A stretch of 64,000 nt of DNA from Beijerinckiaceae bacterium (GTDB taxonomy: Bacteria > Pseudomonadota > Alphaproteobacteria > Rhizobiales > Beijerinckiaceae). Each line of letters begins with the position of its first letter. Positions within the stretch are counted from its first letter, which is position 1. Location of the stretch: assembly GCA_027531565.1 (NCBI GenBank), contig JAPZSB010000007.1, positions 496,001 through 560,000 on the forward strand, given 5' to 3'. Of the stretch, positions 35,800-45,400 are shown in pieces. Below the pieces are notes generated by a model, which had not been told where the DNA came from, did no database searches, and worked only from the letters and a program-made list of their open reading frames with translations. The position numbers were made by a program, and so were the translations under genes.

Positions 35800-37584
35800 T
35801 CAGTTTGTCTGGATGCGGCGGTTCAGCGCCGTCACGAAAAGCCGCTGGCGCAGGGCGTCGTGGTCATAATCCGGGCCGGCATTCTGTGCCTGACGCCGCT
35901 CGTGTTCCGGCAGCACGACTCCGCCATTCCCCGGCATCGCGACAGGGGGGGGCGTGCCGTCCTCTGCGGCAAGGGCATTCTGCATCATCGCTCGGTTGAG
36001 AATGGTCGAATAGGCCGCGAAGACGGTCTCGAAGGATCGCGAGACCTCGCTGAAGCCGGAAGCCAGGCGATCCTCGAATTCCTTGGACAGGCCGACCTGG
36101 CTCGACCCGAGCCCGCCATCGCGGAGGGCTTCCTTGAGATCGGCATGATCCTGCGCCATCCGCTGCATCGAGGATTCGATGGACATGGCGGTCCGCTCGA
36201 GCAGGGTGGCGAGGCCTCCGAAACCGTTCTTGACCTTCCCCTCGATACCCACGGCGATTTCGGTGATCCGATCGCCGGCCGCCTTCACATCCAGCAGCTT
36301 GGCGAGGCGGGCGTTGGTTTCGTAGTTCTCCGAGGTCAGGCGGCGAAGGCCGTCGAGATACGCCTGGCCAGTGACTTCCATGATATGGGCCATGCCGTTG
36401 AAGCCCGATGTCAGCCCCGTCTCGGTCTTCCGCTGCACATTGATCAGCTCCTGCAGATATTCGGCATTGGCGGTCTGTGCCGCGACGAGCATGCTGATCT
36501 GCTCGCGCATTTCCCCCGTTTCCGCGGCGATCTTCGAGACCGCGCCGAGCATGACCCTGATCATCTCCTGGTTGCTGGCCTGCAGGCTCACAATATCCGG
36601 CAGCGTGTTGTTGACGGTATCCATGCCCTGGTTCATGCGGCCGAAGCCCTGCGCCATCGTGGCGACAACGCCGACATCGGAAATGCCGCCTGCCGTACCG
36701 GCGCCGCGACTTCCACCCCCGGAATCGGCCAGATTGGTCGCGATAAGGCGCGCCAGTTCGCCGGCCTCGCTGCGGTTGCCGCTGCCCATATGCGACATTC
36801 CGGCAAGCCAGCCCGAGAATTCATCCTTGAGAATGTTCAGCCCGTGGCTGCCGAAACGGGAGAGGATGCCGAGGATCAGCGATCCGAAGAGCCCGAAAAG
36901 CGAGGAGGAAAACCCGGTTGCCATGCCTGTCAGCGGCACCTGCAGGTTCGTCAGCAGCCGCTTCATCGTATCGCCGGAGCTGGCATCGTTGCCGCCGAGG
37001 CTGCCGATGATGCCCCCGACCGAACCGACCATCTCCATCAGGCCGATGAAGGTGCCGATCAGCCCGAGGAAGATCAGCAACCCGGCGAGATAGGTGAGCT
37101 GGTTGCGCTCGTCGGCCAGTTTCTGCTCGATGCCGCTGACCACGTTCTGCATGGTCGAGACCGAAATCGAGAGGTTCTTGGCGCGGAAGAGTTCATCATA
37201 GGCCAGCTCGAACATATGCCCGAGCGATTTCGGCCGCGAGAACACGATCCCGGGATCGAGTGCGCGGTAGTGCCGCCAGTAGGGGTCGTCCAACGTTTCC
37301 GTCCGCTCACGCCGGGAATCGTTGAACGCTTCCTGCAACGCCTCGAAGGCGATGGCATCGGCACGGATCCGGAGAACGCGCTGGAAGGCCAGCACCGTGC
37401 CGAAGGCGAAAACCGCGATGATCATCCCGTTCAGCCAGGGATTGGCGACAAGGCCCTGCCAGACGAAATGACGTCCGAGCATCACGACGAGCCCCACCGC
37501 GCCCATCACGATGACCATCCGGAGCAGCTGGGCGTGGATGGTTTGCCTCAAGGCATTCTGGCGGTCGGACAGCGGGGTCTTCAT
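35800..37584 (-). CDS. MotA/TolQ/ExbB-type proton channel protein with long cytoplasmic tail
   Basis: A 594-residue inner-membrane protein. Membrane segments at about 22-38 and 50-70, then the family's core pair at about 168-190 (TYLAGLLIFLGLIGTFIGLM) and 215-245 (LTGMATGFSSSLFGLFGSLI). A cytoplasmic loop separates the pairs. From about 255 to 560 there is a long helical tail rich in Gln/Glu/Met (EMREQISMLVAAQTANAEYL), much longer than in MotA or ExbB. It lies 86 bases after a MotB-like gene and in the same operon as the type I ABC exporter. SiiB of the Salmonella SiiE adhesin system is the closest functional parallel; ZorA of Zorya defence has a similar tail, but no Zorya effector genes are here. 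Confidence 0.85.
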   Translation of the reverse strand: MKTPLSDRQNALRQTIHAQLLRMVIVMGAVGLVVMLGRHFVWQGLVANPWLNGMIIAVFAFGTVLAFQRVLRIRADAIAFEALQEAFNDSRRERTETLDDPYWRHYRALDPGIVFSRPKSLGHMFELAYDELFRAKNLSISVSTMQNVVSGIEQKLADERNQLTYLAGLLIFLGLIGTFIGLMEMVGSVGGIIGSLGGNDASSGDTMKRLLTNLQVPLTGMATGFSSSLFGLFGSLILGILSRFGSHGLNILKDEFSGWLAGMSHMGSGNRSEAGELARLIATNLADSGGGSRGAGTAGGISDVGVVATMAQGFGRMNQGMDTVNNTLPDIVSLQASNQEMIRVMLGAVSKIAAETGEMREQISMLVAAQTANAEYLQELINVQRKTETGLTSGFNGMAHIMEVTGQAYLDGLRRLTSENYETNARLAKLLDVKAAGDRITEIAVGIEGKVKNGFGGLATLLERTAMSIESSMQRMAQDHADLKEALRDGGLGSSQVGLSKEFEDRLASGFSEVSRSFETVFAAYSTILNRAMMQNALAAEDGTPPPVAMPGNGGVVLPEHERRQAQNAGPDYDHDALRQRLFVTALNRRIQTN

Positions 37585-37670
37585 GGTCGGCAGCGAATCC
37601 TCTTATGAGCCGGACCACAGTCGCTGATTATGGTTAGCAACTTACAAACATCGCCGGTCCGGGTGCGGGC

Positions 37671-38408
37671 TCAGCGCTCCTCGGCGCCCGGGCTGCCGGC
37701 CATGGCGCGGATCTCGATCCGGTCTGCATTGGTGCCTTCACGGCTGTCCACAACCCTGACCTGGATATTCTGGGCCGGGATGCCGCCGGCAATCAGCTGT
37801 GTCCGCGCCGAGAGCGCGCGGTAGAAGGCGACGCGCCGTGCATCGGACGCATTGCCAAGCTCAAGGCCGGCCAGGGCCATGATCTGGAAATGGGTGGCCT
37901 TGCCGCGGTGCCCCTCCACGAAGGCGCGGACATCATTGCCGGCATTCTCGTCAATGCTCGTGCTCCGGGTCGGGAAGGTCAGGGTGAGGACAGCCTCCGA
38001 TTGCCGAGTCGCGATCTCGCCGCGCGGGACGAAGGGTTTCGGAGCCTCGCCGGCATGGACCACCCGCTCCTGTCCTTCGACGGGCATGGCCCTGTCTTCC
38101 GGGAGCTTCGCGACCGGCGGGTTCCGTCGCTGGCTTTCAAGGGTCTCGGCGATCTGCCGGGCCATGGCCTCGGTATCGGCCTGACGCCCCTCGACGGGGA
38201 GGCCGGCCGCATCCGCGATCTTCTCAACCAGGGAGCGGGACGCGTTCTGCGTGATGCCGAACAGCGCGATCGCGAGGATCATCATCACGAAGACGAGCAT
38301 CATCGTCATCGTGGTCAGGGCGTCGACATAGCCCGGCCAATGGTTCTCGTTGTCCCCGCCTTCTGTCATGACCCTGTGGCTGCCTTCCCTGCTCGGCTTC
38401 CCGGTCAT
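37671..38408 (-). CDS. MotB/OmpA-like proton channel partner
   Basis: A 245-residue protein with one membrane segment (about 33-52, LTTMTMMLVFVMMILAIALF). Just before it stands GYVDAL with Asp29, the position of the proton-carrying Asp in MotB-type subunits. Residues about 120-240 form an OmpA-like periplasmic domain (ASDARRVAFYRALSARTQLI, GGIPAQNIQVRVVDS), which would bind peptidoglycan or a secretion partner. It begins 24 bases after the ABC exporter stop and precedes the MotA-like gene, so channel and exporter are probably made together. An in-frame ATG at 38369 is an alternative start. SiiA has the same layout. Confidence 0.82.
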   Translation of the reverse strand: MTGKPSREGSHRVMTEGGDNENHWPGYVDALTTMTMMLVFVMMILAIALFGITQNASRSLVEKIADAAGLPVEGRQADTEAMARQIAETLESQRRNPPVAKLPEDRAMPVEGQERVVHAGEAPKPFVPRGEIATRQSEAVLTLTFPTRSTSIDENAGNDVRAFVEGHRGKATHFQIMALAGLELGNASDARRVAFYRALSARTQLIAGGIPAQNIQVRVVDSREGTNADRIEIRAMAGSPGAEER

Positions 38409-38432
38409 ACATCGGCGTTGGCTTCGCTTTGG

Positions 38433-41060
38433 TTAAGCCGCTGCCGGTCCGACCCCGAAGCGCTTGAGGATCTGGTCCTTCGGTCCGTCTGCCACGATCC
38501 GTCCCTGATCGAGCCAGATGATCCGGTCGACCATGGCCAGCACGGGCAATCGATGGGTCGCGACGATCACGCCCATGCGATCCGTTTCCAGCTTGCGCAG
38601 CTCTGCGACCACGCGGGCCTCGAGGCCGTTGTCCATGGCGGAGGTCGGCTCGTCGAGCAGCAGCACGGCCGGCGCGCCCATAAGGGCGCGGGCGAGGGAC
38701 ACCGATTGCCGTTCGCCCCCCGAGAGCCTCTGGCCGCCGGGGCCGACCTGCAGGGTATAGCCAGCGGGATGGAGGCTCGCGAAATCCGCGACGCCGGCGA
38801 GCCGGTTCACCTGCTCGAACCAGGCGGGGTCAATATCCGGCAGCCCGGCCACGAGATTGTCATGCAGCGTGCCATCGAACAGGGCCGAGTCCTGCGGCAT
38901 CAGCGCCAGGTGGGCCCGGAGCCAGGCAGGGTCGTACTGGCCGATTTCCTGCTCGTCGAGCAGGATGCGGCCATCCTGCGGCTCGACGAGGCGCGCCAGC
39001 ACGCGCAGCAGGGTGGACTTGCCCGACCCGGCCTTGCCGACCAGCGCGACGCGCTCGCCCGGCGCGATGGACAGCGTGATGTCCCGGAGGCAGGGGCGCA
39101 GTTCCCCCGGATAAACGACCGTCAGCCGATGGAGGTCGATCTTGCCCCGGAATCCCGGCCGGATCGGGCGGGCCCGATCTCCGGCCTGTTCGATCGGCTC
39201 GACAAGGAACGGCGCCAATGCCGAAAGCGCGCGGACATTCTGCAGGGCCCGGAAAACCAGTCCCGAGAGAATCGAGATCGGCATCATCGAGCGGTTGACC
39301 AGCAGGATCACCGCCGAAAGCGCACCGATCGTCATGCTCGCGTCCTGGATGCGATAGGTGCCGATGACCAGCGTCGCGACGATCGAGACCTGGACGATCA
39401 CGGCGGCGAGCTGCGCCGCCATGCCGTTCCAGTAACGGGCAAGATGGCCCGTATAGCCGGCTTCGTCCGACGCCTGCTCCCACGCGGCCATGCGGGATGG
39501 CGCGGCATTGGTGATCCGCAGCCGTTCGATGCCACCCACCATATCCATCACCTGCTGGACCTGCCTGCCCTGTGCGCCCATCGCCTCGCGCAGCGCCCGG
39601 TGCGACATCACATGGGCCACGACATGGCAAAGCACCACGAGGACCGTGGCAAGGAGAGGTGCCAGCACCACGGGGCCGCTGATCGAGAAGATGAAGAGCA
39701 TCAGGAAGATGAAGAAGGGCAGATCGATCACGACGCTGGCGATCAGCTGCGGCATGAGTCGGCCGGATTGCTCCATTTCCTGGATCAGCGGCATGATCGG
39801 GCCAATCTGACGCGGCACGCGCTGCGCCCGGGCAAAGAGCAGGCGTCGCACGAAGCGAGCCTGCAGGACATGGCTGGCCTCATGGCCGACAGCATCGCCG
39901 AGCTTCAGGCGGGCGTGCCGCAGGACGGTTTCCAGCACGAGGGCGAGGATCGCCCCGATGGACAGCGCCCAGAGGGTCTCGTTGGCGCCATGCGGGATCA
40001 CCCGGTCGAAGACTGCCATCGAGAAAAGCGGCAAGGCCATTCCGAGAAGGTTGATGAGCAATCCACCGAGGCAGAGATAGGCGATCCTTCCGCCCTGCCC
40101 TTCCAGCGAGAGGCGCAGCAGGGAGAACACGTTGGCCGGCGTTTCCTCCGGCAGGTCGCTTCTCGCGTGACTGCCCCGTGCATGATCCGGTCTCGCCTGA
40201 CCGATTCCGGCCTGACCGGCTCCTGCGGGGTCCGACCGCGTCGCATGGAATTCGGATGCGGCGGGCTCCGGCATGGCCGGCTCCTTGCGGAGGGTTTCCT
40301 CATGCCGAGGCGGGTTCGGCCCGGCTCCGGACCCGGCAGGCCTGGGTTCATGGCCTGCCGTTCCGGTTCCATCGCGAGAGGGCGGTCCGGGCATACCGGG
40401 GATCGGGGTTTGCGGCACGACCGGCCGCCCCTCGGGAAGGCTCGCAGCATCCGGACGGGGCGTCTGTGGCGGCGGCGCCTTTTCCGGACCGGGCTCCGCC
40501 GGAGTCGCCGGTTGCATGGGCGCCGGCGTGGGGACAGGCCGGGGCGCCGGGCGCTCAAGGTCGATGACACGGAAGATCGAGCTGCTGGCCGCCCGATCGA
40601 GCCTGTCCATCTCCACATCATAGGCGCCGTCCGGGCCGAGCAGGCGGAAGCTGTTCTCATCAGTCCGCCCGATCACCAGCCGGCTGGAGCGGTCCCGAAG
40701 CATCACCACGGCCGGCAGGAGCGCCGGATCGAGCTGCCGGAGGGACATCGCCTCCCAGATGACCGAAAAGCCCAGCTTGTCGGCGATCAGGGCCAATGTC
40801 GCCGGGCCGGGCATCGAGGTCGGCGGCGTATCGGGGACCGGTTCGTCGACCCGCCGCCCGCACAGCCGGGCGAGGCGCTGGAGATCGACAACGGGGTGGC
40901 TGGCGGGGCCGAGTTCGGGCGTCACGCCCTGCACGGTCTCGTTCATGGAGCGGAAACGCTCCCGCAGCCGTGCAACGGTTTCACCGAAGGGGGCCTCCCC
41001 TTCGGAACCGGTGCGTTCCGATTGCTGCTTGACGCTTTCGCTCATCCTGCCGACGACCAT
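38433..41060 (-). CDS. Type I secretion ABC transporter (permease-ATPase) with proline-rich linker
   Basis: An 875-residue LapB/HlyB-type exporter subunit. Residues about 55-168 resemble the C39-like domain but show no catalytic Cys/His, so it is a substrate-docking domain. A Pro-rich stretch of about 140 residues (170-308) follows, which LapB-type proteins (about 720 residues) lack. The membrane domain covers about 312-600. The nucleotide-binding domain shows Walker A GKAGSGKST, signature LSGGERQSVSLARAL, Walker B VLLLDEPTSAMD and H-loop VATHRL. It is the first gene of a minus-strand operon with the MotB- and MotA-like genes, and is divergent from the HlyD-type adaptor gene. Substrate is most likely the neighbouring giant adhesin. 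Confidence 0.93.
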   Translation of the reverse strand: MVVGRMSESVKQQSERTGSEGEAPFGETVARLRERFRSMNETVQGVTPELGPASHPVVDLQRLARLCGRRVDEPVPDTPPTSMPGPATLALIADKLGFSVIWEAMSLRQLDPALLPAVVMLRDRSSRLVIGRTDENSFRLLGPDGAYDVEMDRLDRAASSSIFRVIDLERPAPRPVPTPAPMQPATPAEPGPEKAPPPQTPRPDAASLPEGRPVVPQTPIPGMPGPPSRDGTGTAGHEPRPAGSGAGPNPPRHEETLRKEPAMPEPAASEFHATRSDPAGAGQAGIGQARPDHARGSHARSDLPEETPANVFSLLRLSLEGQGGRIAYLCLGGLLINLLGMALPLFSMAVFDRVIPHGANETLWALSIGAILALVLETVLRHARLKLGDAVGHEASHVLQARFVRRLLFARAQRVPRQIGPIMPLIQEMEQSGRLMPQLIASVVIDLPFFIFLMLFIFSISGPVVLAPLLATVLVVLCHVVAHVMSHRALREAMGAQGRQVQQVMDMVGGIERLRITNAAPSRMAAWEQASDEAGYTGHLARYWNGMAAQLAAVIVQVSIVATLVIGTYRIQDASMTIGALSAVILLVNRSMMPISILSGLVFRALQNVRALSALAPFLVEPIEQAGDRARPIRPGFRGKIDLHRLTVVYPGELRPCLRDITLSIAPGERVALVGKAGSGKSTLLRVLARLVEPQDGRILLDEQEIGQYDPAWLRAHLALMPQDSALFDGTLHDNLVAGLPDIDPAWFEQVNRLAGVADFASLHPAGYTLQVGPGGQRLSGGERQSVSLARALMGAPAVLLLDEPTSAMDNGLEARVVAELRKLETDRMGVIVATHRLPVLAMVDRIIWLDQGRIVADGPKDQILKRFGVGPAAA

Positions 41061-41165
41061 GGTGATGGGAAAATGATCCTTCTCCTACGGATCGCTCAAC
41101 ATGCTTAAGGCGCCGTAAACAAATTGGTGCGAGCGTCATTCCGTTGCATTGAAACGGAGAATCCC

Positions 41166-42467
41166 TTGCCCGGACCGGAAGGAGCGGCCGGCTCGCCGAC
41201 GCGGCTCTGCGCAAGCATTGCCCGGCGCAGCCACCACCACATGATCCTCGCGATTTTCGGCGGCATCACCGTCTTCCTGGTCTGGGCGACCCTGACGTCG
41301 ATCGACCGTGTGACCCGCGGATCCGGGAGGGTCGTCTCGCAGACGCGCAACCAGCTCGTCCAGCATTTCGAGGGAGGCATTGTTACCGAGATCCTTGTCC
41401 GCGAAGGCGAGAACGTCCGCGCGGGCCAGCCTCTCGTCCGGATCGAGAATTCCTTCGCGCGGGCGGAACTGCAGAACAACCAGCTCGAACTCTATTCGAA
41501 GCTGATCGCATGGAACCGGCTCGATGCCGAGGCGCGCGGCCTGCCGAGTTTTGACGAGCCGCCCAATGAAGGCCTCGACACACGGCAGATCTCCGAGCAG
41601 GAGCATTCCCTGTTCCGCGCCCGGAAGGACGGGCTTCAGGCCCAGATCGCGGTGATCGACGAGCAGTTCAAGCAGAAGCAGCTCGAGCTGGCGGAAACCC
41701 AGACGCGGTGGAGTTCCTCGCAGCGCGAGCGCGAAATCGTGACGCCCCGCGTCGAGAGCCTGCGACGCCTCGTGCAGATCGGTGCGGTCAGCCGGAATGA
41801 ACTGCTCGACAACGAGCGGACGCTCCAGCAGATCGAGGCGCGGATGGCCGGCCTGATCCACGAGATTGCCCGACTGGAAGCAGCCGTGGTCGAACTCAGC
41901 CGCCGGCGGGAGGAAGTGACCTTGCGCTTCCGGGCCGAAGCCGAGAAGGACCAACGCGAGACCTCGGTCCAGATCGCCAAGCTCAGGGAAAGCATCGCCG
42001 CCATGCGCGACCGCTCCAACCGCTCCGAAGCGGTGGCTCCGGTGGCAGGCACCGTGAACAAGCTCTTTGTCGACACGATCGGTGGCGTCGTGAAATCGGG
42101 CGATCCGCTCGCCCAGATCGTCCCGATGGATGCCTCCCTGATCATCGAGGCTCGGATTCCACCAAGCAGCCGCGCCCAGATCTGGCCGGGCCTGCCTGCG
42201 ATCATCAAGGTCTCCGCCTATGACTTTGCCGTCTATGGCGGCCTCAAGGGCAAGGTGATCGATGTGTCGCCGGATGCGCTGGCCGACGAAAAGGGCGAGC
42301 CGTATTTCCGTGTCCGCCTCGCGACGGAATCACGGGGTTTCGGCCCCGGCCAGCCCGTCATTCCCGGCATGATTGCCCAGGTCGACATCATTTCCGGACA
42401 GCATACGATCATGAGCTACGTTACCAACCCGATCAACCGCATGGCCAGCGAGGCGCTGCGGCAGTGA
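41166..42467 (+). CDS. HlyD family type I secretion periplasmic adaptor
   Basis: A roughly 433-residue membrane fusion protein. A single anchor (MILAIFGGITVFLVWATLTS) is followed by HFEGGIVTEILVREGENVRA (lipoyl half), a long coiled coil (about 110-290, e.g. QKQLELAETQTRWSSSQRER), then the other half (VAPVAGTVNKLFVDTIGGVV) and a beta-barrel ending GQHTIMSYVTNPINRMASE. The TTG at 41166 is preferred because GGAGA at 41156-41160 is 5 bases before it; the frame is open back to a TTG at 41124. Unlike most type I systems, it is divergent from its ABC partner; it ends 6 bases from the convergent adhesin gene. Confidence 0.92.
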   Translation: MPGPEGAAGSPTRLCASIARRSHHHMILAIFGGITVFLVWATLTSIDRVTRGSGRVVSQTRNQLVQHFEGGIVTEILVREGENVRAGQPLVRIENSFARAELQNNQLELYSKLIAWNRLDAEARGLPSFDEPPNEGLDTRQISEQEHSLFRARKDGLQAQIAVIDEQFKQKQLELAETQTRWSSSQREREIVTPRVESLRRLVQIGAVSRNELLDNERTLQQIEARMAGLIHEIARLEAAVVELSRRREEVTLRFRAEAEKDQRETSVQIAKLRESIAAMRDRSNRSEAVAPVAGTVNKLFVDTIGGVVKSGDPLAQIVPMDASLIIEARIPPSSRAQIWPGLPAIIKVSAYDFAVYGGLKGKVIDVSPDALADEKGEPYFRVRLATESRGFGPGQPVIPGMIAQVDIISGQHTIMSYVTNPINRMASEALRQ

Positions 42468-42473
42468 TCGCGG

Positions 42474-45400
42474 TCAGACGATCGACACCTTGGCGAGTTC
42501 GGTCGTCAGGGTCGCATCCGTAAAGAACGTGTAGTCCGATCCGGTCTGGGTGAAGTGTTCGCCAGCCGCGACGGTGAAGGTGTCATTCCCGTCCATCTTG
42601 AAGGTCAGGGTATTGCCGGGACCGGAAGTGCCAAGCACGTTGGTTGCATCGGTCGCGGTGAAGTTGGTAAAATCCGCCGCCACGCCAGCCGCTTCGAAAT
42701 CGATCGTCTCGACATTGGTCATGAAGGACAACTGGCCGAGGGTCAGCGTTCCTGTACCAACAACACTCACCGCATCCTGGTCCGCGCCACCGTCAATGGT
42801 CAGCGAAGTTGACTGCACGTCGAGATCGAGGATGAAGGTGTCGTTGCCGGCATTGCCAAAGAGCTGGTCGATGCCGCCATTGCCCCGGATCGTATCGTTG
42901 CCGTTGCCGCCGCGGATCGTGTTGACCCCGCTGGTGCCGGTCAGGCTATCGTCATTAGCCGATCCGAAAACGTTCTCGATATCGATGAACGTGTCGCCCG
43001 CCGCGTCCCCGCCGGAACCGCTGCCGGTTGCCAGATTGACCGTCACGCCCGAACCGGAACCCGAGTATTCGACCGTATCGTTATCCGCGCCGCCATCCAT
43101 GACATCGGCCCGAGCAGACCCATTCAGTATATCGTTACCCGCGAGGCCATTCATCTGGTCGTCCTCGCCCGTGCCATTCAGCGTATCGTTGCCGGCAGTT
43201 CCATTGACCGTGTTGACCTGGTTGGTGACGGTGATGGCCACGGATTGCGTCGTGCTTCCTCCCTGGCCATCCGAGACAAGGATGTCGATATTGTAGACAT
43301 TGTTGGCGCCGGCATCGGCCGGGTTCTCATAATCCGGGGCCGAATTGAACGTGACTTCGCCGGTTGTCGAATTGATCGAGAAGAGCGACGCATCCGCGCC
43401 ACCGGTGATCGAATAGCCAAAGGTCGGGCCCGCATCGGGGTCGGTCGCGGTGACGGTCAGGGCCGAGGTGCCATTCTCGACGACCGAGACGCTCGCGGCG
43501 GAGGTGATCACCGGTACCTCGTTCTGGTTGGTCACGGTGACAGCGATGTCCTGCGTGGTCGTGCCGCCAAGCCCGTCAGACACCTGCACCTGCACATCAT
43601 AGACATTGTTGCCGCCGGCATCGGTCGGGGTTTCAAAGTCCGGGGCCGAGACGAAGGTCAGGACGCCGGTGGTCGCGTTGATGGCGAACTTCGCCGAATC
43701 CGCGCCCCCGACAATCGAATAGGTCAGGCTCGCGCCGGCATCCGGATCGGTCGCCGTGACGGTCAGGACTGCCGTCCCGTTCTCGGCGGTGGAGATCGTG
43801 GCCGAGGAGGTGATCGTCGGTGCCTCGTTCTGGTCGGTGACGGTGACCGCAATGTTCTGCGTCGCCGTGCCGCCGAGGCCGTCGGCGACCTGGACCTGAA
43901 CAATGTAGACATTGTTCAGGTTCGAATCGGCAGGGTTCTCGAAGTCGGGCGAAACCTTGAATGTCAGGGCGCCAGTCACAGAATCGATGTCGAAATCCGC
44001 CGCATCCGCTCCCCCGACAATCGAATAGGTCAGGCTTGCGCCGGCATCCGGATCGGTCGCCGTGACAGTCGTCACCGGTACCGTGATGAGGCCATTTTCC
44101 GCCAATGTCAGGCTGGCATTTGCCCCGCCCCCATTGGACGTGATCGTCGGCGCCTCGTTCTGCCCGGTCACCGTGACGGCGATATCCTGCGTGGTCGTGC
44201 CCCCGAGGCCATCCGACACCTGGACGCGGACATCATAGACATTGTCGCCGCCGGCATCGGTCGGGGTTTCAAAATCGGGCGCCGAGACGAAGGTCAGGAC
44301 GCCGGTGGTCGCGTTGATGGCAAACTTCGCAGAATCCGCGCCCCCGACAATCGAATAGGTCAGGCTCGCGCCGGCATCCGGATCGGTCGCCGTGACGGTC
44401 AGGACTGCCGTCCCGTTCTCGGCGGTCGAAACCGTGGCCGAGGACGTGATCGTCGGCGCTTCATTGACGTTCGTCACCCAGATCTTGATCGCTTGGGTAG
44501 CTGTACCTCCCAAGCCATCCGAGACAGTGACATCGACATTGTACTGATTGTTTGTGTTCGAGTCTCCGGGAAGCTCAAAATTCGGCGAGGTCTTGAATGT
44601 GAGGACGCCGGTTGCGGTATTGAGGTCGAACAAAGCGGCATCCGCGCCGCCGGTGATGGAATAGGTCAGGCTCGCGCCGGCATCCGGGTCATTGGCCGTA
44701 ACGGTTGTTACCGGCACCGTGATCGCGGTGTTCTCGGCAAAGTTGATCGTGGCTGTTGCTCCGCCACCATTTGATGTGATCGTCGGCGCCTCGTTCTGGT
44801 TGGTCACCGTGACGGCAATGTTCTGCGTCGTCGTGCCGCCAAGGCCATCGGCGACCTGGACCTGCACGTCATAGACATTGTTGCCGCCGGTATCGGTCGG
44901 GGTTTCAAAGTCCGGGGCCGAGACGAAGGTCAGGACACCGGTGGTCGCGTTGATGGCGAACTTCGCCGAATCCGCACCCCCGACGATCGAATAAGTCAGT
45001 GTTGCCCCGGCATCCGGATCGGTCGCCGTGACGGTCAGGACCGAGGTGCCGTTCTCGGCGGTCGAAACCGTGGCCGAGGACGTGATCGTCGGTGCCTCGT
45101 TCTGGTTGGTGACGGTGACGGCAATGTTCTGCGTCGTCGTGCCGCCAAGGCCGTCGGCGACCTGGACCTGCAGGTCATAGACATTGTTGCCGCCGGCATC
45201 GGTCGGGGTTTCAAAGTCCGGCGCCGAGACGAAGGTCAGGACGCCGGTGGTCGCGTTGATCGCGAACTTCGCCGAATCCGCGCCCCCGACGATCGAATAG
45301 GTCAGGCTCGCGCCGGCATCCGGATCGGTCGCCGCGACGGTCAGGGCCGAGGTGCCGTTTTCGGTGATCGTGACGGCAGATGGCGAGGTGAAGGTCGAGG

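Noticed and set aside
35800-38408. Zorya anti-phage system (ZorA/ZorB)
   Set aside because: The MotA-like and MotB-like pair has the right general layout, but no ZorC, ZorD or ZorE nuclease/helicase gene is near, and the pair is embedded in a type I secretion operon. The SiiAB parallel explains the context better.
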